DNA of 20,780 nucleotides from Paraktedonobacter sp035294465 (GCA_035294465.1 DATGKW010000205.1:1-20780), one strand, 5' to 3'; positions 1 through 7,383 are shown, numbered from the stretch's first letter. Numbers and translations are program-made. Notes: generated by a model not told the origin, from the letters alone.

Positions 1-794
1 AACTTGCCGCTCAGGGTGATTTCGCGGGTGACAAAGTAGCGGCAGGCCACCAGGCAGCGATCAATGTAATCCGAGGTTCTGGCCAGAACGACCGGCTGCA
101 TCTTGATACGCGCCGATGGTTCGTACTTCGCGACATCCAGCGAGCGTTCGATATGCAGTTCGCGCGGGCAACCTCGCGCATCCAGGCGCCCATAATCGTA
201 CATGCGGTAGGTGATATCGGAGTATTCCTGGAGCTCGTAGAGCAAAACGCCGCTGCCAATAGCGTGTACGGTACCCGCCGACACAAAGATCACGTCACCC
301 GGGGCAACCGGCTCCTCGTGCAGCAGTTCCTCCAGCCTGACCTGCTCGATGGCGCGTCGAACCTCGTCTCGCGTGCTGGCCGCTTGAAAGCCGTGGATAA
401 TGCTCGCTCCCGGCGCAGCATCAAGGATATACCAGAATTCAGTCTTGCCCAGTTTGCCGCGTTCGTGCTCGAACGCGTACTGGTCGGCGGGGTGTACTTG
501 TACCGAAAGTCTGGCGCTGGCGTCGATGAATTTGGCCAGCAGCGGGAAACGCCGGCCGAAGACTGTGATGGCATCGCCTCCCAGCAAGTCAACATCGAAT
601 TCTGCGACCAGCTCACCCAGCGTCCTGCCGGTATATGGATCGTTCTGTGCAAGCGTGCTGATCTCGGTTTCCCAGGCTTCGCCAATCAGCACATCGCCGG
701 GCGGTAGCTTTTTCCAGCCCTGCTCCAACCTGCGCCCGCCCCAGATCGTCTCATGGAGCGAGGCTTCTAAGCGAATCGGATGAATGTTCCGCAC
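1..794 (-). CDS. manA: Mannose-6-phosphate isomerase, class I (3' end beyond window)
   Basis: Predicted cytosolic zinc enzyme that interconverts mannose-6-phosphate and fructose-6-phosphate, linking glycolysis to mannose and GDP-sugar supply. About 264 N-terminal residues are visible; the C-terminus lies off the left edge. Translating the minus strand shows the family opening (LEASLHETIWGGRRLEQGW), then GEAWETE, the zinc-site motif VQVHPADQYA, the ligand motif KTEFWYIL and the third ligand region GTVHAIGSG, with ELQEYSDITYRMYDYGR after it. The frame stays open to the edge. The start is uncertain: GTG at 794 fits the family N-terminus and has a GGAAAGG about 12 bases upstream, while GTG at 815 adds seven residues but sits directly on the T-tract of the preceding terminator. 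No promoter is clear, so read-through from the thioredoxin gene is possible. Confidence 0.9.
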   Translation of the reverse strand, partial: MRNIHPIRLEASLHETIWGGRRLEQGWKKLPPGDVLIGEAWETEISTLAQNDPYTGRTLGELVAEFDVDLLGGDAITVFGRRFPLLAKFIDASARLSVQVHPADQYAFEHERGKLGKTEFWYILDAAPGASIIHGFQAASTRDEVRRAIEQVRLEELLHEEPVAPGDVIFVSAGTVHAIGSGVLLYELQEYSDITYRMYDYGRLDARGCPRELHIERSLDVAKYEPSARIKMQPVVLARTSDYIDRCLVACRYFVTREITLSGK

Positions 795-815
795 AAAATA
801 CTTCTGCCTTTCCAC

Positions 816-843
816 ATAAAAGAAAGGCGCAACCGCTTGCGCC
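816..843 (-). terminator. Intrinsic terminator after the thioredoxin-like gene
   Basis: On the minus strand a perfect 7-bp stem (GGCGCAA / TTGCGCC, loop GCGG, positions 826-843) is followed at once by the T-rich run TTTCTTTTA (825-817). It lies 53 bases downstream of the thioredoxin-like stop and immediately before the manA start, so it should limit read-through into manA. Confidence 0.75.
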
Positions 844-896
844 CCTCTCTTAATATTCTGCTTGCCTTACCTCACGGGTGTTTATGAGCGCGTCAC

Positions 897-1289
897 CTAC
901 CCTGCCGATGGATTATCATACGAAGCGTCACCGCTTTTCGGATAGCTACCAACCAGCAGTGCGCCCTCTATCTGACGGCGCAATCTATCGCGCATGACAA
1001 TACCCTTAATGCGATTGATCTCCTGTCCGTTCTTAAAAAAGATCAGGGTGGGGATACCTTCAACAGTATACTGGTTAATAAGCTCTTCATTGCTATCCAC
1101 GTCTACCTGAGCAAAGGTTACTCGTCCCTGATATTCCTGACCAATCGCAGCAAACTCCGGCTCAAAGATCTGGCAGGAACTGCTCCTGGCAGAGGAAAAA
1201 TTGACGACCGCCATTTGCGGGGCCTGCAACACCTTTTCTGCAAAATCCTCGTTGCTTACAGTGGTATAGCTGGCTGTCGAATCTGCCAT
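897..1289 (-). CDS. Thioredoxin-fold protein with degenerate SSSC active site
   Basis: A 130-residue protein with a full-length thioredoxin domain: VVNF beta strand (28-31), active-site helix, VDVDSNEELINQYTVEGIPTLIFFKNGQE (62-90), including the cis-proline (P80). The usual WCGPC is replaced by RSSSC (35-39), so the nucleophilic N-terminal cysteine is Ser36 and only the resolving cysteine (C39) remains. I checked the codons (AGC AGT TCC TGC). A normal dithiol reductase reaction is therefore not expected; a binding, scaffold or monothiol role is inference. No signal peptide is apparent. The start ATG at 1289 has AAGAGGA nine to ten bases upstream. It follows its own promoter (1345-1374) and ends before a hairpin terminator, so it is probably monocistronic. 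About 20 extra C-terminal residues (rich in Ser, Gly and Asp) extend past the fold. Confidence 0.85.
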   Translation of the reverse strand: MADSTASYTTVSNEDFAEKVLQAPQMAVVNFSSARSSSCQIFEPEFAAIGQEYQGRVTFAQVDVDSNEELINQYTVEGIPTLIFFKNGQEINRIKGIVMRDRLRRQIEGALLVGSYPKSGDASYDNPSAG

Positions 1290-1344
1290 AGCGTCGTGTC
1301 CTCTTCAAATAAATTACCAATTTCTTTCCCGCATCTCCAATCAA

Positions 1345-1374
1345 AGCCTATCACCCCCTTGCTTCCACTGTCAA
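1345..1374 (-). promoter_or_regulatory. Promoter for the thioredoxin-like gene
   Basis: Minus strand: TTGACA (1369-1374), 18-base spacer, TAGGCT (1345-1350) preceded by TGA, an extended -10. The expected transcript start near 1338 leaves about a 49-base leader before ATG 1289. Confidence 0.6.
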
Positions 1375-1410
1375 GCCTGCCTCACTGCATAATCCTGGAA
1401 GAAGCTTCGC

Positions 1411-3135
1411 TCAGACGGCGGTCAGCAGCTCCTCGGCGTCTTCGATCACATAGCGATACCCTTGTTCGGTCAGGAAAAGCTGGCGATTCGCCGAGAACTC
1501 CTGATCGCGGCTGTCGCGTGTCACAATCGAATAGAAGTAGGCTATGTTCCCATCCTCTTTGGGGCGAAGAATTCTGCCCAGGCGCTGGGCTTCCTCCTGG
1601 CGAGAGCCAAAGGTGCCGGAAACCTGAATAGCCACGTTGGCATCCGGCAGGTCAAGCGCGAAGTTGGCCACCTTGCTTACAACCAGGCGCTTGATTTCCC
1701 CCATGCGAAACCGGTCGTACAGCTTCTGGCGCTGGGTGGTCGAGGTATGCCCGGTGATGAGTGGAGCGCCCAGTTCGTCAGCCAGCAGTTTCAACTGGTC
1801 CAGGTACTGGCCGATGATCAATACCTGATCGTCTGCGTGTTTCTCGGCCAGGAAGCGCGTTACCGCCATTTTGGCGGGGCACTCGGCAGCCAGCCGGTAT
1901 TTCTCGCGGTCCTCGGCCATGGCATAGCTAAGCTGCTCATGCTCGCTCATGCTCACGCGAACCTCGTGGCACTCAGCGGTAGCAATCCAGCCCTGCCGTT
2001 CCAGCTCGCGCCATGGCACATCATACTTCTTCGGACCGATCAGGCTAAACACATCGGTCTCGCGCCCGTCCTCGCGGACCAGCGTGGCCGTCAGTCCCAG
2101 GCGACGTCTGGCCTGGATCTCGGCGGTGATACGAAAGACCGGCGCGGGCAGCAGATGAACTTCATCATAAATGATCAGCCCCCAATCGTAGCTGGTAAAA
2201 AGCGCCAGATGCGGGAAATTCTCAGCGGTCAACTCATTTTCATCGAATTCATCGTCATTCTGGCTTTTACTGTGTTTACGATAGGTGAGAATTTGATACG
2301 TACTGATGGTGACAGGACAGATCTCTTTGCGATCACCCGTATATTCACCGATCATCTCTGGTGGCAGGTCAGTCTTGTCCAGCAGTTCGTTGACCCACTG
2401 GCGTACCGCAATTGTGTTGGGTGTGAGAATCAGCGTCGCGCGCTGGATATCCGCCATCGTCGCCAATCCCACGATGGTTTTGCCAGCTCCGCAGGGCAGA
2501 ACCACTACACCGCTGCCGCCGCTGGGAGCGCCACCTGCGTAGAAAGCTGCTGCCGCCGCCTCTTGATAGGCACGAGGCGCGAACGCTTTACCGGCAAGCG
2601 TTTCAGCACGCAGACGCATTGGAAGCGGTGAACCCTCGGTGTAACCCGCCAGATCCTCCGCCGGAAAGCCCAGGTGAATCAGTGCTTGCTTGATATGCCC
2701 GCGTCGCGAGGCATCGACCTGCAAGATCCTGCTATTCACCTGGCGCAGTAGGAAAGGCTGAGTGCGCCGGTTGCGTATGACTTCGGCAAGCAAAGCCGGA
2801 TCATCGCTGACCAGTAGCAGCGCCTCACCTTCGCGCATCAGTTTCAGGCGGCCATAACGGCTGATATATTCGCGCACATCAGCCGCGACGTTGGCGGGAA
2901 CCGGATATTTGCTATATCTATCGAGCAGGCCCAGGACCACCTGCGCGTCCATACCGCCGGCTGCCGCGTTCCACAGAGAGAGCGGTGAGAGTCGATAGGT
3001 ATGGATATGCTCAGGCGATTTTTCCAGTTCAGCGAACTGGGCCAGCGCATCCCTGGCCTCGGCGTGCTGTGGGTGATCGACTTCCAATAAGATAGTGCGA
3101 TCGCTCTGAACGATCAGTGGATTATTCGGGTTCAT
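1411..3135 (-). CDS. XPB/Ssl2-type superfamily 2 DNA helicase
   Basis: A 574-residue ATP-dependent helicase of the XPB (ERCC3) family, predicted to unwind or translocate on DNA in repair or transcription-coupled processes. Seen in order: an N-terminal XPB damage-recognition-like region (about 1-185), Walker A PCGAGKT (about 214-220), the DEVH box (324-327), TATLVREDGRET, which holds the XPB-typical RED motif (354-356), and motif VI QEEAQRLGRILRP. The frame could extend upstream to 3225, but that would overlap the preceding hydrolase by 68 bases. ATG at 3135 follows GGGAAAGG by five bases and opens with MNPNNPLIVQSD, typical for bacterial XPB proteins, so I chose it. It sits 22 bases after the hydrolase stop, implying cotranscription. 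Function in bacteria is not well defined, and no partner nuclease (Bax1-like) is adjacent. Confidence 0.92.
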   Translation of the reverse strand: MNPNNPLIVQSDRTILLEVDHPQHAEARDALAQFAELEKSPEHIHTYRLSPLSLWNAAAGGMDAQVVLGLLDRYSKYPVPANVAADVREYISRYGRLKLMREGEALLLVSDDPALLAEVIRNRRTQPFLLRQVNSRILQVDASRRGHIKQALIHLGFPAEDLAGYTEGSPLPMRLRAETLAGKAFAPRAYQEAAAAAFYAGGAPSGGSGVVVLPCGAGKTIVGLATMADIQRATLILTPNTIAVRQWVNELLDKTDLPPEMIGEYTGDRKEICPVTISTYQILTYRKHSKSQNDDEFDENELTAENFPHLALFTSYDWGLIIYDEVHLLPAPVFRITAEIQARRRLGLTATLVREDGRETDVFSLIGPKKYDVPWRELERQGWIATAECHEVRVSMSEHEQLSYAMAEDREKYRLAAECPAKMAVTRFLAEKHADDQVLIIGQYLDQLKLLADELGAPLITGHTSTTQRQKLYDRFRMGEIKRLVVSKVANFALDLPDANVAIQVSGTFGSRQEEAQRLGRILRPKEDGNIAYFYSIVTRDSRDQEFSANRQLFLTEQGYRYVIEDAEELLTAV

Positions 3136-3157
3136 GTGTACCTTTCCCTCGCCTACG

Positions 3158-3835
3158 CTACACTCCCGGCATATCCGCCCAGTTACGGATATATTTGAGA
3201 ATGGTGTTTGCTCCTGCCTCTTCATAACCGCGCATCAGATGGCGCGCGCCGGTAATAACCTTGATGCCTCTGGGGCCTTTCTGTTGCTCAACGAACGGCT
3301 CCAGTTTGTGCAACGGGCAGACCTCGTCGAATTCGCCGGTGACAAATAATTTGGGACGCTCAAATGCCCTGGGGAAGCCGCTGCTGGTCGCGCGATAAAG
3401 CGGCAGGCTGATGGCTACAACCGTGCGTACACGCAGGTCGAAAGGCGCGTAGGTGAGAGCCATGTAGGCACCGAAAGCGTGCCCAACCAGACAGACCTTC
3501 GCGGGATTCGCTCCCGGCTGGGTCAGCGCGCAATCAATCGCGCCCGCGACATCCAGCGGCTCCATGCGCCCATCGCTTTGCTGTCCCTGACTTTTTCCCA
3601 CGCCGCGAAAGTTGAAGCGCAGGGCAATCATACCGGCCTCGGCTAATTTGTTGGCGATGGCCAGAAGCAGGGGATCATCCATATTACTACTGGCCGGCTG
3701 TGGATGACAGAGAATGATAACGGGGGCCTTTTCAGGTGCGGTAGGGACATGAACGATGCCCTCTAATTGAAACGAAGGCTGCCCTTTGCTCGGAAAGGTA
3801 ACAGGTTTCGGGGCGGCTATTGGTGCTGGGGTCAT
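3158..3835 (-). CDS. Alpha/beta-hydrolase-fold protein lacking the nucleophile serine
   Basis: A 225-residue cytosolic protein resembling the COG2945 / dienelactone-hydrolase-like group: IILCHPQPASSNMDDPLLLA (40-59), FNFRGVGKSQG (74-84), nucleophile elbow GHAFGAY (118-124), acid site GEFDEVCP (D170) and histidine site GARHLMRG (H199). The elbow is normally GxSxG; here residue 120 is Ala (codon GCT), so acid and histidine are kept but the catalytic serine is missing. It may be a non-catalytic member or use another residue; this is inference. The start was set at ATG 3835 because AGAGGA lies five bases upstream; a TTG at 3862 would add nine residues without a good ribosome site. It has a strong promoter and is followed 22 bases later by the helicase gene. 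Confidence 0.82.
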   Translation of the reverse strand: MTPAPIAAPKPVTFPSKGQPSFQLEGIVHVPTAPEKAPVIILCHPQPASSNMDDPLLLAIANKLAEAGMIALRFNFRGVGKSQGQQSDGRMEPLDVAGAIDCALTQPGANPAKVCLVGHAFGAYMALTYAPFDLRVRTVVAISLPLYRATSSGFPRAFERPKLFVTGEFDEVCPLHKLEPFVEQQKGPRGIKVITGARHLMRGYEEAGANTILKYIRNWADMPGV

Positions 3836-3883
3836 ACATATCCTCTGTTTAGCTGAAACCAATCTCGTCGTTCTGCATAGTGT

Positions 3884-3912
3884 ATCTTATCGCAGCAAGT
3901 GCTTTACGTCAA
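3884..3912 (-). promoter_or_regulatory. Promoter for the hydrolase-helicase unit
   Basis: Minus strand TTGACG (3907-3912), exactly 17 bases, TAAGAT (3884-3889). Transcription would start near 3877, about 40 bases before the ATG at 3835. This is one of the best sigma70-type matches in the window. Confidence 0.7.
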
Positions 3913-3995
3913 CACGCTTTTCATCTTGCGCGGCGAAGCTTTGACATTCGTACACAAAATTGAGCGGGAAAACTCTATGCACAGCGTCACAATAA

Positions 3996-4004
3996 TGTTA
4001 TACT
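3996..4004 (+). promoter_or_regulatory. Candidate extended -10 promoter for the response-regulator transcript
   Basis: TGTTATACT gives TGn plus TATACT. No good -35 lies at the right distance (TATGCA at 17 bases), as is tolerated for extended -10 promoters. If used, the transcript carries a leader of about 465 bases before the ATG at 4480. No better promoter was seen closer to that gene. Confidence 0.4.
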
Positions 4005-4056
4005 GAATAATAAATGTCTGCACAATGATGCCTGGCCAAATAGGAAATATGTACAA

Positions 4057-4282
4057 GGTCACTGTTCCTGACCAAAAGGGCTGCGCATTGTGTTTCTCTA
4101 TTTGTTACACATCTGTTGTAGGCATCCTACGGATATTTCGGAGGGGAGGAATATCCGCAGGCCAGGCCGAAAAGTAAAGCGAGTATTTTGCCTTTCAAGA
4201 AAATGGGCCAGGATCTTGCTGGCTAATGGAGCAATTTAAAAAGAGGTTCTCAGGAAAGAGACGGAGGCCAGCTCGCGTCTCT
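4057..4282 (+). other. Hairpin-rich non-coding leader upstream of the GGDEF regulator
   Basis: The 3836-4479 gap has no credible gene. It holds the minus-strand promoter (3884-3912), the plus-strand -10 (3996-4004) and a cluster of perfect inverted repeats: GGTCA/TGACC (4057-4073), GTAGG/CCTAC with a 3-base loop (4118-4130), directly abutting GGATATT/AATATCC with a 12-base purine-rich loop (4131-4156), GCCAG/CTGGC (4207-4223), and AGAGACG/CGTCTCT with a 12-base loop (4257-4282). A GAGGCYAGCTC motif occurs twice (4264-4274 and in GAGGCTAGCTCC just after 4298). I could not match it to a known riboswitch or ncRNA. From about 4300 to 4479 I see nothing further apart from a small GTTTC/GAAAC hairpin and the ribosome site. 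Confidence 0.4.
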
Positions 4283-4479
4283 CCATCCAGGGATGTCAGA
4301 GGCTAGCTCCAAGGGATTCTTACCTTCTTCTGAGGAATACACTTGTTTTTGCATCGGGTAAAGGCAAAATACTCCCCGCCGCTGCGTGTGTCGTAGAGAG
4401 GCCGCCCCGGCAGGTACCGCGTCGGGTTGTCTCTGGAAGCACAGGTGGTTTCTAGTGAAACGGTAGAGGTAGGAGTACT

Positions 4480-5589
4480 ATGGCCAACATTTTAGTCGTT
4501 GAGGATGAGCGGATAATCGCCAGGTTACTAAAAGAGGCATTGCAAATTGAGGGTTACGAGGTAGTAACTGTCCTTCGCGGCAACGACGCCATTCAGTACA
4601 CATTACGAGAGACGCCCCACCTTGTCCTCCTGGATATGAAGCTTCCAGATATAGATGGTTACGAAGTCATCGCTCAACTGCGCGCCCATCCGAAAAGCAT
4701 GCATATCCCCATCCTTATTCTCAGCGCGGTTGACGACAGCGCCTGCAAAGTACGCGCTTTTGAACTGGGCGTGGACGATTATGTGACCAAACCTTTCGAC
4801 ACTGATGAACTGCTGGCTCGCGTGCGCACGCAACTCCGCCGGGTTCAGCAAAATTTTCTCTCCCCCTTGATCGGCTTGCCAGGCGGCTACCAGGTTGAAC
4901 TGGCCATCAAGCGCAAGCTCGCTGGCCCGGACCCCTGGAGCATCCTCTATCTTGACCTCGATAACTTCAAAGCATTCAATGATGTCTATGGGTTTCTCAT
5001 CGGTAACGATTTGATTCGCCTGGTCGGGCGTATCTGCCAGGATGTGGTACGCGACTACGGCAATCCCGATGATTTCGTTGGCCACATCGGCGGCGATGAC
5101 TACGTGATTATTACGACTCCTGACCGCGCCCAGGATCTGTGTTGTCTGATTAGCGCAGCATTCAAAGTGAAGAGCAAAACGCTCTACCGCTCTGAAGATT
5201 TACGACGCGGCTCAATCAGTGGAGTCGACCGCAAAGGACGCCCCTACCTGTTTCCTCTGGTCTCTCTCTCGATAGGTGTGGTAAATAGCCAGGTACAGGC
5301 CTCTCAAACTCTGCGAGAATTCAGTTGCCTGGCCGCCGAGGCGAAGTGCCAGGCGAAACAGTCGAACGACAACGTCTACCATATTTCGCCTTACCGCGAA
5401 CGCGAGACAGCTAGCTCAGATTTCCTTGCCTCCACACCCGCAGGCTCAGTCTCAGCACGCTTCACATTCTCTCAAACACTCCCACCCGCTCTCGCCCAGT
5501 TCACTCTTGGCCACTTGCACCACGAATCTGATATATTACGTGTAGCGGAGAGAAAGCCCCTGGTTGAGCTTGAGCAGAAAGTTCATTAG
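4480..5589 (+). CDS. Response regulator with GGDEF-like output domain
   Basis: A 369-residue predicted cytosolic two-component regulator. The receiver (1-122) has the acidic pocket VVEDE (6-10), phospho-acceptor Asp52 in LLDMKLPDIDGYE, Ser82 in LSA and Lys104 in TKPFD. The second domain (about 140-310) is GGDEF-like: LYLDLDNFKAFNDVYG (157-171) with the metal-binding Asp, then GHIGGDDYVI with GGDDY (204-208) in place of GGDEF/GGEEF. The RxxD inhibitory site is absent (NPDD at the equivalent place). The last 60 residues are polar and low complexity. Cyclic-di-GMP synthesis is possible but uncertain because of the E-to-D and F-to-Y changes. ATG 4480 follows AGGTAGGAG by four bases. No histidine kinase is adjacent, so it is an orphan regulator, behind a long structured leader. 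Confidence 0.9.
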   Translation: MANILVVEDERIIARLLKEALQIEGYEVVTVLRGNDAIQYTLRETPHLVLLDMKLPDIDGYEVIAQLRAHPKSMHIPILILSAVDDSACKVRAFELGVDDYVTKPFDTDELLARVRTQLRRVQQNFLSPLIGLPGGYQVELAIKRKLAGPDPWSILYLDLDNFKAFNDVYGFLIGNDLIRLVGRICQDVVRDYGNPDDFVGHIGGDDYVIITTPDRAQDLCCLISAAFKVKSKTLYRSEDLRRGSISGVDRKGRPYLFPLVSLSIGVVNSQVQASQTLREFSCLAAEAKCQAKQSNDNVYHISPYRERETASSDFLASTPAGSVSARFTFSQTLPPALAQFTLGHLHHESDILRVAERKPLVELEQKVH

Positions 5590-5657
5590 GGAGGAACCGA
5601 AAAAGACAGAGGAATGTACATAAAACTGTAATATGAGGATGACGAGCATTTTCAAGC

Positions 5658-6083
5658 GTGACAAGAATGGCGAATATGGCAAATCAAGATGATAGACAAA
5701 CAAATCAGGTTTTGGATAGCGAGGCTCAGCGCCAGGCTGTGCGCGAGAATGCCCGGCGGGTGCTCCAGGAGAGCGGCCTGGCAGAGATGCTGAAGACACT
5801 GAATCGTAACGCCCTCAAGGGCCGTGGAAGTTTCCAGGAATTCGATTCGTTGATCGTGTTTCGCTGGGGCACAGCCTATACGCGCCGGCACATGTGGATC
5901 GAGATCGCCGGCAATACTATTCGTTTTAGGATGAATCCCCACCTGAAATGCAGCGAACCCGCGCCCCTCTGCGATGGCGAGTACCACACCTTTACCGGCC
6001 AGATGTGGGCCAACCACGCGTTCCTGCTGAGCGAACTGCATAAATATTATTCCAAACCGGTAGCCGAGGCTTCTTCGGACTGA
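5658..6083 (+). CDS. Hypothetical protein, 141 residues
   Basis: I do not recognise this protein. It is a credible gene: it fills the space between the regulator and a convergent gene, with a charged helical N-terminus (about 10-50: SEAQRQAVRENARRVLQESG and onward) and a compact, probably beta-rich second half with several aromatic residues (FDSLIVFRWGTAYTRRHMWIEIAGNTIRF is split here only by notation; two cysteines follow in LKCSEPAPLCDG). It has no signal peptide, membrane segment or zinc ribbon. Three starts are possible: GTG 5658, ATG 5667 and ATG 5676; none has a strong ribosome site (GAGGA lies 18 bases before 5658). It begins 68 bases after the response regulator and may be cotranscribed with it, but any functional link is unproven. 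Confidence 0.7.
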   Translation: MTRMANMANQDDRQTNQVLDSEAQRQAVRENARRVLQESGLAEMLKTLNRNALKGRGSFQEFDSLIVFRWGTAYTRRHMWIEIAGNTIRFRMNPHLKCSEPAPLCDGEYHTFTGQMWANHAFLLSELHKYYSKPVAEASSD

Positions 6084-6097
6084 AAGGCGAGCGCGTT

Positions 6098-6778
6098 CTA
6101 GAGGGGGTCCAGGGTCAGGATATGGAGCATTCCTGTGCGCGTGAGCAGTCCCTGCATGTTTTGATAGATCTCGTTGCCGTAGAAATCCTCACGATACTGC
6201 TCCCCTGGCCAGCTTAAAAGGTTGAAAAACAGAGATCCTAGCTTGACAGAATGGCGCGGTGTACCCTCGGCCTGCAAGGGGCCGGCAAGAGAGAGCGTCG
6301 AGAGCGAGGGCGTTTCCGGGGCCTCCTCAATATTGCGCGCCAGCAAAGCAAACGAGAGGATCGGCTCGACCGCCTGCTGGCGCAGGCTCTCCAGCCATTC
6401 CTGCTGCACCCGTTCGGCCATCTCCGGGCGTACCAGAGCCAGGTGAACTGCGGCCACTGTCGTCTGAGCCTGGGGCCGACTGTAGCCCCAGAGATACTGC
6501 ATCAGCCACTGATCCGGGGGCGTGTGAAAAATGCCTTCGGGCGAGGCCAGCAAAAGTTGAAGCGGGCTATACCGTTCCTGCGCTTTCTGCCACCATTCGG
6601 CGCTCTCCCAGGTGGTGAGCATACAATAGCAGATATCAGGTGCGCGTCCGTGATAAAAACGCGCATTGAGCAGACCAGGAGCATTACGTATCGTATCCGA
6701 GATGACGCGCATTCTGGCCAGAGCATCCGCTTCTCTCTGCGGGTTGATCTGCGCCAGCGTAACCACCAGAAGCTCCAT
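6098..6778 (-). CDS. ABM-like (antibiotic biosynthesis monooxygenase fold) protein
   Basis: A 226-residue cytosolic protein. Residues 1-75 read like an ABM / dimeric ferredoxin-like barrel domain: LLVVTLAQINPQREADALA, NAPGLLNARFYHGRAPDICYCMLTTWES. A second, more divergent unit may cover about 105-215 (AAVHLALVRPEMAERVQQEW and so on), which would make it a tandem-domain protein. Typical single-domain ABM proteins are about 100 residues. Catalysis cannot be predicted, since many members are non-enzymatic or of unknown substrate. ATG 6778 sits 14 bases after the ruvA stop with AAAGGGG seven bases upstream, the ribosome site abutting the ruvA stop, so it is the last gene of yebC-ruvC-ruvA. It converges on the hypothetical gene with a 14-base gap and no obvious terminator between. 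Confidence 0.6.
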   Translation of the reverse strand: MELLVVTLAQINPQREADALARMRVISDTIRNAPGLLNARFYHGRAPDICYCMLTTWESAEWWQKAQERYSPLQLLLASPEGIFHTPPDQWLMQYLWGYSRPQAQTTVAAVHLALVRPEMAERVQQEWLESLRQQAVEPILSFALLARNIEEAPETPSLSTLSLAGPLQAEGTPRHSVKLGSLFFNLLSWPGEQYREDFYGNEIYQNMQGLLTRTGMLHILTLDPL

Positions 6779-6792
6779 GATGCCGCCCCTTT

Positions 6793-7383
6793 TTACTCGC
6801 GTGCGAAAGAGCGCAGGGCATACGTTACCTGTTCCTCCAGGGTCAGAGGGCGATCCTGGGGGATCTTTCTGAGCGCGGCCTGCGCCTCCGCAGTCGAATA
6901 GCCCAGGCCGATCAGGGCCTCTAGCACCTCGGCCTGGTTCCCGGAGGCGGCGGGTACGCCGTGTACTCCCGTGCCGGCAAGCGCGGGAAGTTTCCCCTTC
7001 AATTCCAGCACCAGGCGGGCCGCGAGCTTTTTCCCGACGCCAGGTGCCAGCGAGAGTCGCTGCACATCTTCGTCGGAAATAGCTTTATAGAGATTTTGCG
7101 CATCCATCGTACCGAGCAAAGCCAGGGCTACCTTTGGGCCAACCCCGCTGATATTGATTAGCTGCTCAAAAGCATCGCGCTCTGTTTCGGCGGCAAAGCC
7201 GTAGAGCGCCATACCATCTTCCCGCACCTGAAAGTGCGTGTAGAGCGTGACCTCGCTGCCTGGCTCCCCCAACCGGCTGAGCGTTAGCACAGGTGCAAAT
7301 ATCCGCAGGCTGAAGCCACCGACGCGCACAATCGCGTGATCGGCGCGGCGGGCTTCGAGTGTCCCATGAATGCTGGCAATCAT
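6793..7383 (-). CDS. ruvA: Holliday junction branch-migration protein RuvA
   Basis: A 196-residue cytosolic protein that binds Holliday junctions as a tetramer and loads the RuvB helicase. Domain I is an OB fold (1-62, MIASIHGTLEARRADHAIVR, then LYTHFQVREDGMALYGF). Domain II carries two helix-hairpin-helix motifs, INISGVGPKVALALLG and LAPGVGKKLAARLVLELKGK. A flexible Ala/Gly linker (about 133-147) leads to the RuvB-binding domain III (EVLEALIGLGYSTAEAQAAL). Length and domain order match the family. ATG 7383 follows GTAAGG by five bases. It lies 64 bases downstream of ruvC; ruvB is not in the window and must be elsewhere if the pathway is complete. Confidence 0.97.
   Translation of the reverse strand: MIASIHGTLEARRADHAIVRVGGFSLRIFAPVLTLSRLGEPGSEVTLYTHFQVREDGMALYGFAAETERDAFEQLINISGVGPKVALALLGTMDAQNLYKAISDEDVQRLSLAPGVGKKLAARLVLELKGKLPALAGTGVHGVPAASGNQAEVLEALIGLGYSTAEAQAALRKIPQDRPLTLEEQVTYALRSFARE

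Noticed and set aside
1462..2631. 389-residue plus-strand ORF opposite the XPB helicase
   Set aside because: Antisense shadow of a clearly conserved helicase; no recognisable motif.
3136..3225. Longer N-terminus of the helicase
   Set aside because: It would overlap the upstream gene by 68 bases; ATG 3135 has a proper ribosome site and fits the family start.
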